Origin: Halomonas campaniensis
GTDB taxonomy: Bacteria; Pseudomonadota; Gammaproteobacteria; Pseudomonadales; Halomonadaceae
Length of the DNA stretch: 64,000 nucleotides
Direction of reading: 5' to 3'
NCBI RefSeq assembly: GCF_014193375.1
Contig: NZ_JACHZF010000004.1
Span: 119,360 to 183,359 of the forward strand
In this document: in pieces, positions 42,352-51,642 of the stretch
How positions within the stretch are numbered: position 1 is the stretch's first letter
Layout: every line of letters starts with the position of its first letter
Made by a program: the position numbers and the translations under genes
The notes under the pieces: generated by a model
Told to the model about the DNA's origin: nothing
What the model saw: the letters and a program-made list of their open reading frames with translations, nothing else
The model's database searches: none

Positions 42352-42756
42352 GTGTCCATCACCAACTTTGCCGACCTGGTCAGCGAGGCTCGCCTGCAGC
42401 CCGACGCCCAGCGCCTGCTCTTCGTCTTCACCCGCGCCGAGCTGCCGGACAACCCCACCGCCGAGCAGCGCCGGCACTTCGAGCAGGGCGTCGGCGGCGT
42501 GCTGACCCCGGCACTCTGCGTCGACAAGGCCCCGGAGGAGCTCAGCGACATGGCCGCCCTGGTGGCGGAGTCGAGGGAGACGGGCATCGAGTGGGACATC
42601 GTCTTCGTCGGCGCCCTCTCCGGCCGCGGCGGCGAGGCGCCGAGCGCGGAGCAGGCCGAGGCCCAGCTCGAGCGCATGGTGGAGTCGCTCAAGATGGGCA
42701 ACGTCGATCAGTTCCTGGCGCTGGACCGCCAGGGTGAGGCGGTACGCATCGGCTGA
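42352..42756 (+). CDS. small conserved protein of unknown function
   Basis: A 134-residue soluble protein with a GTG start. It has [19 protein letters not shown] near the N-terminus, a short motif [11 protein letters not shown], then [14 protein letters not shown] and a terminal ALDRQGEAV. The family is common in gammaproteobacteria and many records call it ribonucleotide reductase alpha subunit, but none of the catalytic features of such an enzyme is present at this size. No function should be assigned. It sits between the racemase-family gene and ahpC without an obvious shared promoter. Confidence 0.75.
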   Translation: MSITNFADLVSEARLQPDAQRLLFVFTRAELPDNPTAEQRRHFEQGVGGVLTPALCVDKAPEELSDMAALVAESRETGIEWDIVFVGALSGRGGEAPSAEQAEAQLERMVESLKMGNVDQFLALDRQGEAVRIG

Positions 42757-42774
42757 CCTCCGCTCGTCATCTCC

Positions 42775-42811
42775 ATAGGGTTGAATTATCAGTTCGATGG
42801 CACCATTCAAT
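42775..42811 (+). promoter_or_regulatory. OxyR binding site upstream of ahpC
   Basis: ATAG-N7-TTAT-N7-ATGG-N7-CAAT, the four OxyR contacts in exact N7 spacing, with 4, 3, 3 and 3 of 4 consensus bases. A possible -10 TACGCT begins two bases after it. The first half matches the site at 5727 in front of oxyR. Confidence 0.75.
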
Positions 42812-42893
42812 TTACGCTATCGGGAGATGCGGGCTACCATGCGCTCCGTATCTCGGTCACCCCTCATACCAAAGTCGAAAGGAGCATTGTCGA

Positions 42894-43457
42894 ATGTCCC
42901 TGCTGAACACCGAAGTCAAGCCGTTCAAGGCCACCGCCTACCACAACGGTGAGTTCGTTGACGTCACTGAAGAGAGCCTCAAGGGCCAGTGGAGCATCTT
43001 CTTCTTCTACCCGGCCGACTTCACCTTCGTCTGCCCCACCGAGCTGGGCGACCTGCAGGACAAGTACGAAGAGTTCAAGAAGATGGGCGTCGAGATCTAC
43101 AGCGTCTCCACCGACACCCACTTCACCCACAAGGCGTGGCACGACAGCTCCGAGACCATTGGCAAGCTGCAGTACCCGATGATCGCCGACCCGACCCTGC
43201 AGATCTCCCGCAACTTCGAGGTGCTGATCGAGGAAGCCGGGCTGGCCGACCGTGGCACCTTCGTCGTCGACCCGGATGGCAAGATCCAGATCATCGAGCT
43301 GAACGCCGGCAACATCGGCCGTAACGCCGAGGAGCTGCTGCGCAAGGTCAAGGCCGCTCAGTACGTTCGCGCCAACCCGAACGAAGTGTGCCCTGCCAAG
43401 TGGAAGGAAGGCGAAGAGACCCTCGCCCCGTCCCTGGACCTGGTCGGCAAGATCTAA
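42894..43457 (+). CDS. ahpC: alkyl hydroperoxide reductase peroxiredoxin AhpC
   Basis: A 187-residue typical two-Cys peroxiredoxin that reduces hydrogen peroxide and organic peroxides. The peroxidatic Cys47 is in DFTFVCPTE and the resolving Cys166 in NEVCPAKW, with the GGLG-like and YF-type C-terminal features of the family. It pairs with AhpF next door, which recycles its disulfide. An OxyR site precedes it, and tandem hairpins follow. Confidence 0.97.
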   Translation: MSLLNTEVKPFKATAYHNGEFVDVTEESLKGQWSIFFFYPADFTFVCPTELGDLQDKYEEFKKMGVEIYSVSTDTHFTHKAWHDSSETIGKLQYPMIADPTLQISRNFEVLIEEAGLADRGTFVVDPDGKIQIIELNAGNIGRNAEELLRKVKAAQYVRANPNEVCPAKWKEGEETLAPSLDLVGKI

Positions 43458-43473
43458 GCGACTCGCTCCCGCC

Positions 43474-43526
43474 GCGAGGCCCCTCCCGGGGCCTCGCCGC
43501 CTCACCCGGGCGTCCCCGCCCGGGTG
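43474..43526 (+). terminator. tandem hairpins between ahpC and ahpF
   Basis: Stem one: GCGAGGCCCC at 43474-43483 with 43488-43497. Stem two: CACCCGGGC at 43503-43511 with 43518-43526. Both are perfect. They probably make a partial terminator or a transcript-stabilising structure so that AhpC is made in excess over AhpF. Confidence 0.6.
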
Positions 43527-43622
43527 TCTTCGAACCGTCACAAGCACGCCTCGAGCGGCGCCTCCGGCGTTCGCACGGCCCCCTTGTGACCCCGTTACGC
43601 GCACATGAAGGAACCCGCTGTC

Positions 43623-45179
43623 ATGTTGGACGACACTCTGAAAAGCCAGCTCAAGGCCTATCTGCAGAAGGTGACCCAGCCGTTCGAGATCGTCGCGTCC
43701 CTCGATGACGGCGCCAAGTCGCAGGAGCTGCACGGTCTGCTGACCGAGATCGCCGCCCTGTGCGACAAGATTTCCCTGCGCACCGACGGCCAGGACGCGC
43801 GCCGGCCGTCGTTTGCGCTGAACCGCCCCGGCCAGGAGACCGGCATCGTCTTCGCCGGCATCCCCATGGGCCACGAGTTCACCTCCCTGGTGCTGGCGCT
43901 GCTGCAGGTGGGCGGCCACCCGCCCAAGGCCTCCGACGAGGTGATCGAGCAGATCCGGGGCCTCGAGGGCGAGCTGCGCTTCGAGACCTACTACTCGCTC
44001 TCCTGCCAGAACTGCCCCGACGTGGTCCAGGCACTGAACCTGATGGCGCTGCTCAACCCGAATGTGCGCCACGTGGCCATCGACGGCGCCCTGTTCCAGG
44101 ACGAGGTCGAGGAGCGCCAGGTGATGTCGGTGCCCAGCATCTACCTCAACGGCGAGCCCTTCGACCAGGGCCGCATGAGCCTGGAGCAGATCCTCGCCAA
44201 GGTGGATACCGGCGCCGCCAGGCGCGAGGCCTCCAAGCTCAACGAGAAGGACCCCTTCGACGTGCTGGTGGTGGGCGGTGGCCCGGCCGGCGCCGCGGCG
44301 GCGGTCTACGCCGCCCGCAAGGGCATCCGCACCGGCGTTGCCGCCGAGCGCTTCGGTGGCCAGGTGCTCGACACCATGGCCATCGAGAACTTCATCTCCG
44401 TCTCCCACACCGAGGGCCCCAAGCTGGCCGCGGCGCTGGAGGAGCACGTCAAGGAGTATGAGGTCGACATCATGAACCTGCAGCGTGCGGTCAAGCTGGT
44501 GCCGGCGGCCCAGCCGGGCGGCGAGCACGAGGTGCAGTTCGAGTCCGGGGCGAGCCTGAAGAGCAGGACGCTGGTGCTGGCCACCGGCGCCCGCTGGCGC
44601 GAGATGAACGTGCCGGGCGAGGCCGAGTACCGCAACAAGGGCGTGGCCTACTGCCCCCACTGCGACGGCCCGCTCTTCAAGGGCAAGCGCGTGGCGGTGA
44701 TCGGCGGCGGCAACTCCGGCGTCGAGGCGGCCATCGACCTGGCCGGCATCGTCGGCCACGTGACCCTGATCGAGTTCATGGACGAGATGCGCGCCGATGC
44801 CGTGCTGCAGAAGAAGCTGAAGAGCCTGCCCAACGTCGACATCATCCTCGGCGCCCGCACCACCGAGGTGAACGGCGACGGCACCCGCGTCAACGGCCTC
44901 ACCTATGAGGAACGTGCCAGCGGCGAGATCAGGAAGCTCGACCTGGAAGGCATCTTCGTGCAGATCGGCCTCGTGCCCAACACCGAGTGGCTCAAGGGCT
45001 CCCCGGTGGAGATGTCCGAGCGCGGCGAGATCATCACCGACGCCCACGGCACCACCAGCGTGCCCGGCATCTTCGCCGCCGGCGACGTGACCACCGTGCC
45101 CTACAAGCAGATCATCATCGCCATGGGCGAGGGATCCAAGGCGGCACTCGGCGCCTTCGACCACCTGATCCGCAGTTGA
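43623..45179 (+). CDS. ahpF: alkyl hydroperoxide reductase flavoprotein AhpF
   Basis: A 518-residue NADH-dependent reductase that regenerates AhpC. The N-terminal thioredoxin-like half carries CQNC (Cys128, Cys131) in [14 protein letters not shown], followed by the FAD motif [19 protein letters not shown] and the second redox pair in CPHCDG (about 345). A ribosome site AAGGAA lies nine bases before ATG 43623; the upstream ATG at 43605 overlaps it and is unlikely. Ends at a rho-independent terminator. Confidence 0.96.
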   Translation: MLDDTLKSQLKAYLQKVTQPFEIVASLDDGAKSQELHGLLTEIAALCDKISLRTDGQDARRPSFALNRPGQETGIVFAGIPMGHEFTSLVLALLQVGGHPPKASDEVIEQIRGLEGELRFETYYSLSCQNCPDVVQALNLMALLNPNVRHVAIDGALFQDEVEERQVMSVPSIYLNGEPFDQGRMSLEQILAKVDTGAARREASKLNEKDPFDVLVVGGGPAGAAAAVYAARKGIRTGVAAERFGGQVLDTMAIENFISVSHTEGPKLAAALEEHVKEYEVDIMNLQRAVKLVPAAQPGGEHEVQFESGASLKSRTLVLATGARWREMNVPGEAEYRNKGVAYCPHCDGPLFKGKRVAVIGGGNSGVEAAIDLAGIVGHVTLIEFMDEMRADAVLQKKLKSLPNVDIILGARTTEVNGDGTRVNGLTYEERASGEIRKLDLEGIFVQIGLVPNTEWLKGSPVEMSERGEIITDAHGTTSVPGIFAAGDVTTVPYKQIIIAMGEGSKAALGAFDHLIRS

Positions 45180-45222
45180 TCGGCGGGGCCCGGGCTCAGC
45201 GTCCAGGGCCCCGGCCATCGCA

Positions 45223-45265
45223 ACGACGCCCCCGCAGGCCTGGCCTGCGGGGGCGTCGTGTTTTT
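45223..45265 (+). terminator. rho-independent terminator of ahpCF
   Basis: A perfect 16-bp stem (45223-45238 with 45244-45259) and five-base loop, followed by GTTTTT. It separates ahpF from the flagellar gene cluster. Confidence 0.9.
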
Positions 45266-45303
45266 CGGGAATGATCCAACTCAGTAAAAGAAAGATTTCT
45301 TCA

Positions 45304-45330
45304 TCAAGTTTCAGCGCCCCGGGCCGAAAC
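45304..45330 (+). promoter_or_regulatory. sigma-28 (FliA) promoter of the EAL gene
   Basis: TCAAGTTT (45304-45311), 11 bases, GCCGAAAC (45323-45330), close to the TAAAGTTT-N11-GCCGATAA consensus, 41 bases before the ATG. Confidence 0.75.
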
Positions 45331-45371
45331 TAGATAGAGTCAGGATATAGCCCCCCTACCCAGGAGACGCC

Positions 45372-47069
45372 ATGGCCTCCGATGCCTCTGGCCCGCCCTT
45401 GCCGCCCTCCTTCGGGAAGGGGCGCCGCGCCGTTTCCGCCCACCCGGCCCGCCAGGCGATGCTGGCCTTCGAGCGTGCTCCGGTTGGCCTGGCCACGGTG
45501 GATGGCGATGGTCGTCTCCAGGCGGTCAATCCACGCTTCTGTGAGCTGGTGGGATCGACGGAGGTCGCCCTGCGTGGCCGGTTGGCCAGCGAGCTGCTGC
45601 CGGTGGGGGAGGCCCTTGTCTCGTCAGCCGAGGAGGGGGCGCCGGTGAGCTGGTATCAGCTATCGCCAGACGCCGACCATGCGCCGCCCGGCGACCTGCT
45701 GCTGGCCGTGGGCCGCAGCGATGATGCGACGATGCGGCTGCTGACCCTGGTGCGACGCGACGAGCTGCCGGGGATCCCGGAGCAGGATGCGCTGACCGGC
45801 TCGACCAGCCAGGGGCTCTTCCAAGATCGCCTCCGCCATGCCATGGAGCGCGCGGATCGGCTCGACCAGGGCCTCGCCCTGCTGCTTGTCCAGCTCGATC
45901 CGTTCCAGTCGCCGGCCAAGGGGGTAGTGGAGGCGGAGCTGGTCCGTCAGGTGGCCCGGCGAATCCGGCAGACCTTCCGCCAGGAAGATACCGTGGCCTG
46001 GTTCGGCAAGGCCCGCTGGGGGGGGCTGATCGAGCATCCGGTGACGCCCGAGAGCCTGCAGACCGCGGCGCTACGTTTCCAGGAGGCCATGGATGCCCCC
46101 TTTCACCTGGCCGGCAGGATGCAGCTGCTCACTACCTCGATCGGTATCGCCCGCTACCCCGATGATGCCGAGGATGACGTCGCCCTGATGGAGCAGTCGG
46201 AGGTGGCCCTGCGGCGCGCCGTCCGCTCCGGCCCGGGCCACCATGAGTTCTTCGAACCGCGCCTGCGGCGTCGCCTGGAAGAGCGGGCGGTCTTCCTGAG
46301 TCAGCTTCAGGAGGCCCTGCTGTCGCCGGGCCAGCACTTCCACCTCGTCTACCAGCCCCAGGTCGATCTGGCCAGTGGCCGGTGCCTCGGTCTGGAAGCG
46401 CTGGTGCGCTGGCAGCACCCTCGCCTGGGGCTGCTCTACCCCCGCGATATCCTGCCCATGGCCTCGGAGCTGGACCAGGTGATTCGCCTGGACCGCTGGG
46501 TGGTGGAGCGGGTGATCCTACAGCGCCGACAGTGGCATGAGGCGGGGTCGCCACTGGCCGGACTCGGCCTGTCGGTCAACCTCGACCCCTCCATGCTCGA
46601 GCAGACGGTCTTCGACGGACGGCCGCTGGACCACTACCTGCGCCAGCAGGCCACGGCGCTGGACTGGCTCAGCCTGGAGATCAAGGCGAGCGGACTGGAG
46701 CTCATGGGCGAGGCCCACGTCCACCTGCTCAAGCGGCTTCGCCAGCTGGGGGTCTCCCTGGTGGTGGACGATATCGGCACGGCCCCCGTTTCCCTGCCCC
46801 GCCTGGCATCACTGCCCCTGTCGCGGGCAAAGCTCAACCGCGAGCTGGTCAGTGCGCTCGGCCGGCGGGCCCTGTCGAAAAGGGTGCTGGCCGCCATGAC
46901 GGCCGGGCTGAAGGCGCTGGGCCTGGAGACGGTGGCGGTCGGCGTGGAGACCGAGGCCCAGTGCACCTCGGTCGATGCCTTGGGCATCGCCCTGGTGCAG
47001 GGGAATGTCATCTCGCCCCCGCTGGCGACGGGCGAGCTGGCGGCGTGGCTGGAGGCGCGTGGGAAATAG
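45372..47069 (+). CDS. PAS / degenerate GGDEF / EAL cyclic-di-GMP phosphodiesterase-like protein
   Basis: A 565-residue cytoplasmic signalling protein. A PAS domain (about 25-130) precedes a GGDEF domain whose signature has decayed to RWGGLIE (216-221), so it should not make cyclic-di-GMP. The EAL domain (about 325-560) keeps the EAL (342-344), the Asn in SVNLDPSML, DDIGT and the Glu of VGVETEAQ, but loop 6 is altered (DDIGTAPVSL for the usual DDFGTGYSSL) and the Lys-Ile-Asp motif reads KLN, so activity may be low. The sigma-28 promoter puts it in the late flagellar regulon, where it would lower cyclic-di-GMP during motility. It converges on flgN. Confidence 0.85.
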   Translation: MASDASGPPLPPSFGKGRRAVSAHPARQAMLAFERAPVGLATVDGDGRLQAVNPRFCELVGSTEVALRGRLASELLPVGEALVSSAEEGAPVSWYQLSPDADHAPPGDLLLAVGRSDDATMRLLTLVRRDELPGIPEQDALTGSTSQGLFQDRLRHAMERADRLDQGLALLLVQLDPFQSPAKGVVEAELVRQVARRIRQTFRQEDTVAWFGKARWGGLIEHPVTPESLQTAALRFQEAMDAPFHLAGRMQLLTTSIGIARYPDDAEDDVALMEQSEVALRRAVRSGPGHHEFFEPRLRRRLEERAVFLSQLQEALLSPGQHFHLVYQPQVDLASGRCLGLEALVRWQHPRLGLLYPRDILPMASELDQVIRLDRWVVERVILQRRQWHEAGSPLAGLGLSVNLDPSMLEQTVFDGRPLDHYLRQQATALDWLSLEIKASGLELMGEAHVHLLKRLRQLGVSLVVDDIGTAPVSLPRLASLPLSRAKLNRELVSALGRRALSKRVLAAMTAGLKALGLETVAVGVETEAQCTSVDALGIALVQGNVISPPLATGELAAWLEARGK

Positions 47070-47103
47070 CGGGAGGGGGGCGAAGCGGCGGTGAGGGCGA
47101 TGC

Positions 47104-47553
47104 TCAGGCCGATGTGCTGAGGCGGCCCGACTGGCGTCCGGAGCGCCCGCTGGGATCATAGAGGGTCTTCTCCGACACCTCGTGGATGAAGTCGAGCATC
47201 TGCTGGTTGTGCTTCAGCCGCATGCCGAGCAGCTGGCCGGCCAGGTCGTTGAGGCGGGCAGTCCGCTCGGTGGCGGCCAAGCAGGCCTCCCAGGCGCCCA
47301 GGCAGTTTGCATCCTTCGCCGCGGCCAGCGAGCCGGCCGGGTCCATCGGATAGCCGAGCCGCTGCTGTACCTGGCGGCGCAGGGTTTCCGTCCGCTCCAG
47401 TTCGGCCAGCAGCTCTCGTTTCCGGCGGGCGATGCCCTTGAGCAGCTCGCCGTCGACCTGGCCGACCGTCAGCGCCTCCAGCTCCTGCTCGAGCAGCCGG
47501 ACCAGCTCGCTAAGGCGTGCCTGCTGGTCGCTCAGCAGTCTGGCCAGACTCAT
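47104..47553 (-). CDS. flgN: flagellar export chaperone FlgN
   Basis: A 149-residue helical chaperone for the hook-associated proteins FlgK and FlgL. It is made of heptad-rich helices (ARLSELVRLLEQELEAL, LNDLAGQLLGMRLKHNQQML) and ends in a disordered basic tail, as in other FlgN proteins. Its start overlaps the flgM stop by four bases, so they are translated together. Transcribed from the sigma-28 promoter before flgM. Confidence 0.85.
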   Translation of the reverse strand: MSLARLLSDQQARLSELVRLLEQELEALTVGQVDGELLKGIARRKRELLAELERTETLRRQVQQRLGYPMDPAGSLAAAKDANCLGAWEACLAATERTARLNDLAGQLLGMRLKHNQQMLDFIHEVSEKTLYDPSGRSGRQSGRLSTSA

Positions 47554-47837
47554 GCCTTGTCGTTCCCCAGCAGGTCACGCACGCTGGCGATCAGCCCGTC
47601 GGCGATGCGGTCGGCTCGAATCTCCAGGCGGCCCTCGCGAATGGCCTCGCGAATCTCCTCCACCCGGGCGGTATCGATATCCTGTCGGGTATCGGCCGCG
47701 CGCTGACTCAGGTGGGTCATGGCCGCGGGGCCGGCGTCCTTGGAGCCCGGCTGATCAGCGCCCTTGACCTTCTGGGTCTCGTCGCGCTGCTGGGCCTGAC
47801 CGGGGCGGATCAGCGGGTTGTGGTTGTCGATCTTCAA
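47550..47837 (-). CDS. flgM: anti-sigma-28 factor FlgM
   Basis: A 95-residue protein that holds FliA inactive until the hook is complete, then is exported through the growing flagellum. The disordered N-terminal half and the C-terminal helices VEEIREAIREGRLEIRADRI and ASVRDLL match the sigma-28-binding region. An ideal sigma-28 promoter lies 47 bases upstream, giving the usual feedback. Confidence 0.88.
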   Translation of the reverse strand: MKIDNHNPLIRPGQAQQRDETQKVKGADQPGSKDAGPAAMTHLSQRAADTRQDIDTARVEEIREAIREGRLEIRADRIADGLIASVRDLLGNDKA

Positions 47838-47883
47838 GATGATTGCCTCTTGACCGGTGCACTGTTCAGGGGTCTTGCCTCTG

Positions 47884-47910
47884 ATATCGGCCGGTCGACG
47901 GGGAACTTTA
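47884..47910 (-). promoter_or_regulatory. sigma-28 promoter of flgMN
   Basis: Minus strand TAAAGTTC (47903-47910), 11 bases, GCCGATAT (47884-47891): seven of eight and seven of eight consensus bases with exact spacing. Confidence 0.85.
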
Positions 47911-47948
47911 GCCCATGTGGTGAAGGGGGCAGCCTAGCCAAGGGCCCG

Positions 47949-48656
47949 TCAGAAGTCCACGACCAGCCGGCCGTTTCCAACCACCCTAGCCGTCACCAAC
48001 TCTCGGCTGCCGAAGCGAACCCTCACCCGCTCGCCATGGCCCCCCGGCTCCAGTGCCTCTCCCTCGCGCGTCACTCGAAAGCTGGGCCCCTGAGCTTCGA
48101 CCACCACGGCCTGGCCGCGTTCGACCAGGGTGGGGGCCTGGAACTGATGCGCCTGCAGCGTTTCGCCGGCGCGGATCGGGCGGCTGGCCTGCTGGCCCAG
48201 CAGCTCATCCGCGTCGAGGATCGCATGCCGGGGCAGCCGGCTGAGGTTGCCGCGACGAGTCTCCAGCAGGTCAGCCGTAACGAGGGTGCCCGCGGCCATG
48301 TCCCGGGCGGCGACCGGATAGTCGCCGATGACTCCCACCTCGGCCTGCAGATAGCGCACCTGTCGGCCCTGCTCGCCGCAGCGCACCCCCACCGAGACGC
48401 GCCCCATCACCGGCTGGCCGGCATGGGGCAGGAAGGGCTGGGGGGAGTTGCAGGCCGGCAGGTGCGCCGAGGGGGGGCGCACCTCGATCACCACTTCGTC
48501 ACCCAGGCGGTTCGCCTCGTCATAGAGGAAGGCATGTACCTCGGCCAGCATGGCCTCGTCCGCGGACGAGGCCATGCTGGCCAGCAGCAGGGCCGCCGCC
48601 ATCAGGAGGCGGGGCAGGCGGTTGGGGGTGCGGGTCTGGCGGCAGGCTTGGGGCAT
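47949..48656 (-). CDS. flgA: flagellar P-ring assembly protein FlgA
   Basis: A 235-residue periplasmic chaperone for FlgI. A signal peptide (RLLMAAALLLASMASS) precedes the SAF-like region with VGVIGDYPVAARDMAAGTLV and the C-terminal RVRVRFGSRELVTARVVGNGRL motif typical of FlgA. ATG 48656 is used; an upstream TTG start is less likely. It is divergent from flgB. Confidence 0.9.
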   Translation of the reverse strand: MPQACRQTRTPNRLPRLLMAAALLLASMASSADEAMLAEVHAFLYDEANRLGDEVVIEVRPPSAHLPACNSPQPFLPHAGQPVMGRVSVGVRCGEQGRQVRYLQAEVGVIGDYPVAARDMAAGTLVTADLLETRRGNLSRLPRHAILDADELLGQQASRPIRAGETLQAHQFQAPTLVERGQAVVVEAQGPSFRVTREGEALEPGGHGERVRVRFGSRELVTARVVGNGRLVVDF

Positions 48657-48818
48657 GGCGGGCTCGGGTGACAAGGGGCCAAGGGCATTCTAGAACGCCT
48701 GCCCCGCGAGAAAGAACCGAAATGGAGGGGGAACACGGGGCTGTTCGACCCTTTGGGCTGACGACGGCCTGGCTATTCTGCATCGTCAACAAATGCCGTT
48801 TGCACAGGAAGCGCCGGG

Positions 48819-49232
48819 ATGATCGACCAGCTCGAGGCCGCGTTCAACTACCACCAGCAGGCGCTGGGGCTTCGTCAGCAGCGCCACAAGGTGCTGGCCA
48901 GCAATATCGCCAATGCCGACACGCCAGGCTACAAGGCGCGGGACATGGACTTCGCCGCCGAGCTGAAGCAGGCCGTGGCGAACGGCAATGGAAGCGGTAA
49001 GGGCCTGTCACTGGCCCGCACCTCGGAGCGGCATATCGTCGGCCAGGGTCTGCCTCACGGCGACGCCGGGCTGCTCTACCGCGTGCCCGACCAGCCCAGC
49101 CTGGACGGCAATACCGTGGACATGGATCGCGAGCGCACCGCCTTCGCCGACAACTCGGTGCGCTACCAGGCCGCCCTCACCATCCTCAACAGTCGCATTC
49201 AGGGCCTCAAGAACGCCATGCAGCCCGAGTAA
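48819..49232 (+). CDS. flgB: flagellar proximal rod protein FlgB
   Basis: A 137-residue rod protein. The rod-family N-terminal motif SNIANADTPGYKARD is followed by a variable middle and the C-terminal heptad helix SVRYQAALTILNSRI that packs in the rod. It is exported by the flagellar type III system without a cleaved signal. First gene of the flgBCDEFGHIJ run, preceded by a 162-base gap in which I see no clear sigma-28 or sigma-54 match. Confidence 0.94.
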   Translation: MIDQLEAAFNYHQQALGLRQQRHKVLASNIANADTPGYKARDMDFAAELKQAVANGNGSGKGLSLARTSERHIVGQGLPHGDAGLLYRVPDQPSLDGNTVDMDRERTAFADNSVRYQAALTILNSRIQGLKNAMQPE

Positions 49233-49244
49233 GGAGCTACCTCC

Positions 49245-49652
49245 ATGTCGATGTTTTCCGCCTTTGATATCGCCGGGTCGGCCATGAGCGCCCAGTCCCA
49301 GCGCATGAACGTCACCGCCAGCAACCTGGCCAACGCCGACAGCGTGGCCGGCCCCGGCGGCGAGGCCTACCGCGCCAAGCAGGTCATGTTCGAGAGCCGG
49401 GCCGCCGCCGCCCACGGCATCGGCGGCGTGGGGGTGCGCGAGGTGGTCGAGGACCCGACCCCGATGCGCCTCGAGTACCGGCCCGAGCACCCGCTGGCCA
49501 ATGACGAGGGCTACGTGACCATGCCCAACGTCGAGCCGGTGCACGAGATGGTCAACATGATCTCCGCGTCGCGCTCCTACCAGGCCAACGTCGAGGTCAT
49601 GAACACCACCAAGCAGATGATGATGAAGACCCTGACACTGGGCGAGGGCTGA
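49245..49652 (+). CDS. flgC: flagellar proximal rod protein FlgC
   Basis: A 135-residue rod component. It has the [22 protein letters not shown]-terminal motif, a [24 protein letters not shown] middle and the C-terminal [22 protein letters not shown] helix used for helical packing. It follows flgB by 12 bases and precedes flgD by four, in one operon. Confidence 0.95.
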   Translation: MSMFSAFDIAGSAMSAQSQRMNVTASNLANADSVAGPGGEAYRAKQVMFESRAAAAHGIGGVGVREVVEDPTPMRLEYRPEHPLANDEGYVTMPNVEPVHEMVNMISASRSYQANVEVMNTTKQMMMKTLTLGEG

Positions 49653-49656
49653 TCCC

Positions 49657-50349
49657 ATGACCTCTCCCATCGGCAGCAACGTCCTCAACACCGTCAATGC
49701 TGGGGCCCCAGCGGGCATGGCCAGCCGTCAGTCCGACGAGCTGCGCGACAACTTCATGACGCTGCTGATAACCCAGCTGCAGAACCAGGACCCGCTCAAC
49801 CCGCTGGAGAACAACGAGCTGACCTCCCAGCTGGCCCAGATCAACACCGTCAGCGGCATCGAGCAGCTCAACAAGACCCTTGACGGCATCACCAGCCAGA
49901 TCGGCGCCGGCCAGACCATGCAGGCCGCCGGACTGATCGGCCAAGGCGTGCTGGTGCCGGGGGATCGCGTGCTGCTGGAGCGGGACGCGGAGGGGCAGGC
50001 TCATGCCACGCCCTTCGGCATCGAGCTGGCGGAGTCGGCGGATAACGTGCGGGTCACCATCGTCGGCGGCGATGGCCAGGTCATCAATCGCTATGACATC
50101 GGCCCTGTCAGCGCCGGGGTGGAGTCCTTCACCTGGGACGGCAGGACCCGCGAGGGGGAAGGCGCAATTCCCGGCGCCTACCGGGTGCGCATCGAGGCGC
50201 TTCGCGGCGAGGAGGCCCTGTCCGCCGAGACCCTCAACTACGCCGTGGTGGGCGGTGTGACCCCGCCGGATGGGCAGGGCGGCGTCCGCCTGGACTTGGG
50301 CGCCATCTATGGCCAGGTCGGGCTCGACCAGGTCAAGCAGATTCTCTGA
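49657..50349 (+). CDS. flgD: flagellar hook cap protein FlgD
   Basis: A 230-residue scaffold that caps the growing hook and is later removed. The N-terminal LITQLQNQDPLNPLENNELTSQ region is diagnostic. The C-terminal FlgD_ig domain (VRVTIVGGDGQVINRYDIG, SFTWDGRTREGEGAIPGAYRV) is complete. Confidence 0.94.
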   Translation: MTSPIGSNVLNTVNAGAPAGMASRQSDELRDNFMTLLITQLQNQDPLNPLENNELTSQLAQINTVSGIEQLNKTLDGITSQIGAGQTMQAAGLIGQGVLVPGDRVLLERDAEGQAHATPFGIELAESADNVRVTIVGGDGQVINRYDIGPVSAGVESFTWDGRTREGEGAIPGAYRVRIEALRGEEALSAETLNYAVVGGVTPPDGQGGVRLDLGAIYGQVGLDQVKQIL

Positions 50350-50384
50350 ACACGTATACAGGCCGGTAGGCAGAGGAAGTCGAC

Positions 50385-51617
50385 ATGAGTTTTTCACAAG
50401 CGCTGAGCGGCCTGAACGCCGCCAAATCCAACCTGGGCGTGCTGGGCAACAACATTGCCAACTCCCAGACCGTGGGCTTCAAGGGCGCCAGCTCCCAGTT
50501 CGCGGATGTCTTCGCCAACTCCCAGGTGGGCCTGGGCACGCGGGTCTCGGCGGTGCTCCAGGACTTCAGCGAGGGCAACATCGAGGCCACCAACCGCAAC
50601 CTCGACCTGGCGATCAGCGGGCAGGGCTTCTACCGCTTCGAGCAGGCGGGAGAGATCGTCTACTCCCGCAACGGCCAGCTCACCCTGACGCCGGATGGCT
50701 TCCTTCAGAACGCCCAGGGCGCGCGGATCATGGGCTATGGCCTCAACGCCCAGGGTCAGGTTCAGGCCGGCGGCCAGCCCCAGGTGCTGACCGTGCCCGC
50801 CGACGAGATGCCGGCCAGCGCCACCACCAACGTGGCGACGACCTTCAACCTGGATTCGCGCAAGGCAGAGGGTGAGGGCCTCAGCGTTTCCGAGGTGACG
50901 AATATCGCGACCGATAATCCCCAGGATATCAACTACCACTATTCCAATAACTTTACCGTCTACGACTCGCTGGGCAATCCTCGTAATGTCACCGTGTATT
51001 ATGAAAAGACCGCTTCAAACACTTGGGATGCCAAGGTGGTGATGGACGGTAGTTACGATGCGAATAACGATTTCCAGGTCGAATTCGACAACAGCGGAAC
51101 ACTGGCTGCCCCTGTGGCGGGTGCTATGCCGGAACTGACCTTCGATGACACGACACTGGGTGACGATCCGGAAGATCTGACATTCACTCTCAATGTCGCC
51201 GGCTCCACCCAGTTCGGTAATACCTCCACCACCAGCGCCCTGACCCAGAACGGCTATACCTCGGGCGCCCTGGTCGGCATCACCATCCAGGACGACGGCA
51301 CCATCATGCGCAACTACGCCAACGAGCAGTCGCGCCCGGCGGGTCAGATCGCCCTGGCCAACTTCCGTAACCCGGAGGGCCTCAACGCCGCGGGTGACAA
51401 CGTCTGGACGGCCACCAACGCCTCCGGCCAGGAGTTGCTCGGCGCCCCGGGCACCGGCGTGCTGGGCAGCGTGGTCTCCGGCGCCATCGAGACCTCCAAC
51501 GTGGACATGGCCAAGCAGCTGGTCGACATGATCGTCTCCCAGCGCGCCTACCAGGCCAACTCCCAGACCATCAAGACCCAGGACGAGCTCCTGCAGACCG
51601 CCATCAACCTGCGCTGA
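50385..51617 (+). CDS. flgE: flagellar hook protein FlgE
   Basis: A 410-residue hook subunit, the universal joint of the flagellum. The N-terminal D0/D1 signature GLNAAKSNLGVLGNNIANSQTVG and C-terminal SNVDMAKQLVDMIVSQRAYQAN are intact. DNA for the outer domains (about 50900-51210) is lower in GC than the flanking conserved ends, consistent with a fast-evolving surface. Confidence 0.95.
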   Translation: MSFSQALSGLNAAKSNLGVLGNNIANSQTVGFKGASSQFADVFANSQVGLGTRVSAVLQDFSEGNIEATNRNLDLAISGQGFYRFEQAGEIVYSRNGQLTLTPDGFLQNAQGARIMGYGLNAQGQVQAGGQPQVLTVPADEMPASATTNVATTFNLDSRKAEGEGLSVSEVTNIATDNPQDINYHYSNNFTVYDSLGNPRNVTVYYEKTASNTWDAKVVMDGSYDANNDFQVEFDNSGTLAAPVAGAMPELTFDDTTLGDDPEDLTFTLNVAGSTQFGNTSTTSALTQNGYTSGALVGITIQDDGTIMRNYANEQSRPAGQIALANFRNPEGLNAAGDNVWTATNASGQELLGAPGTGVLGSVVSGAIETSNVDMAKQLVDMIVSQRAYQANSQTIKTQDELLQTAINLR

Positions 51618-51642
51618 GGCGGCTGACACGGGAGCCTGAACC

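Noticed and set aside
48657..48818. Search for a sigma-54 or sigma-28 promoter before flgB
   Set aside because: No GG-N10-GC or TAAAG-N15-GCCG pair with correct spacing was found.
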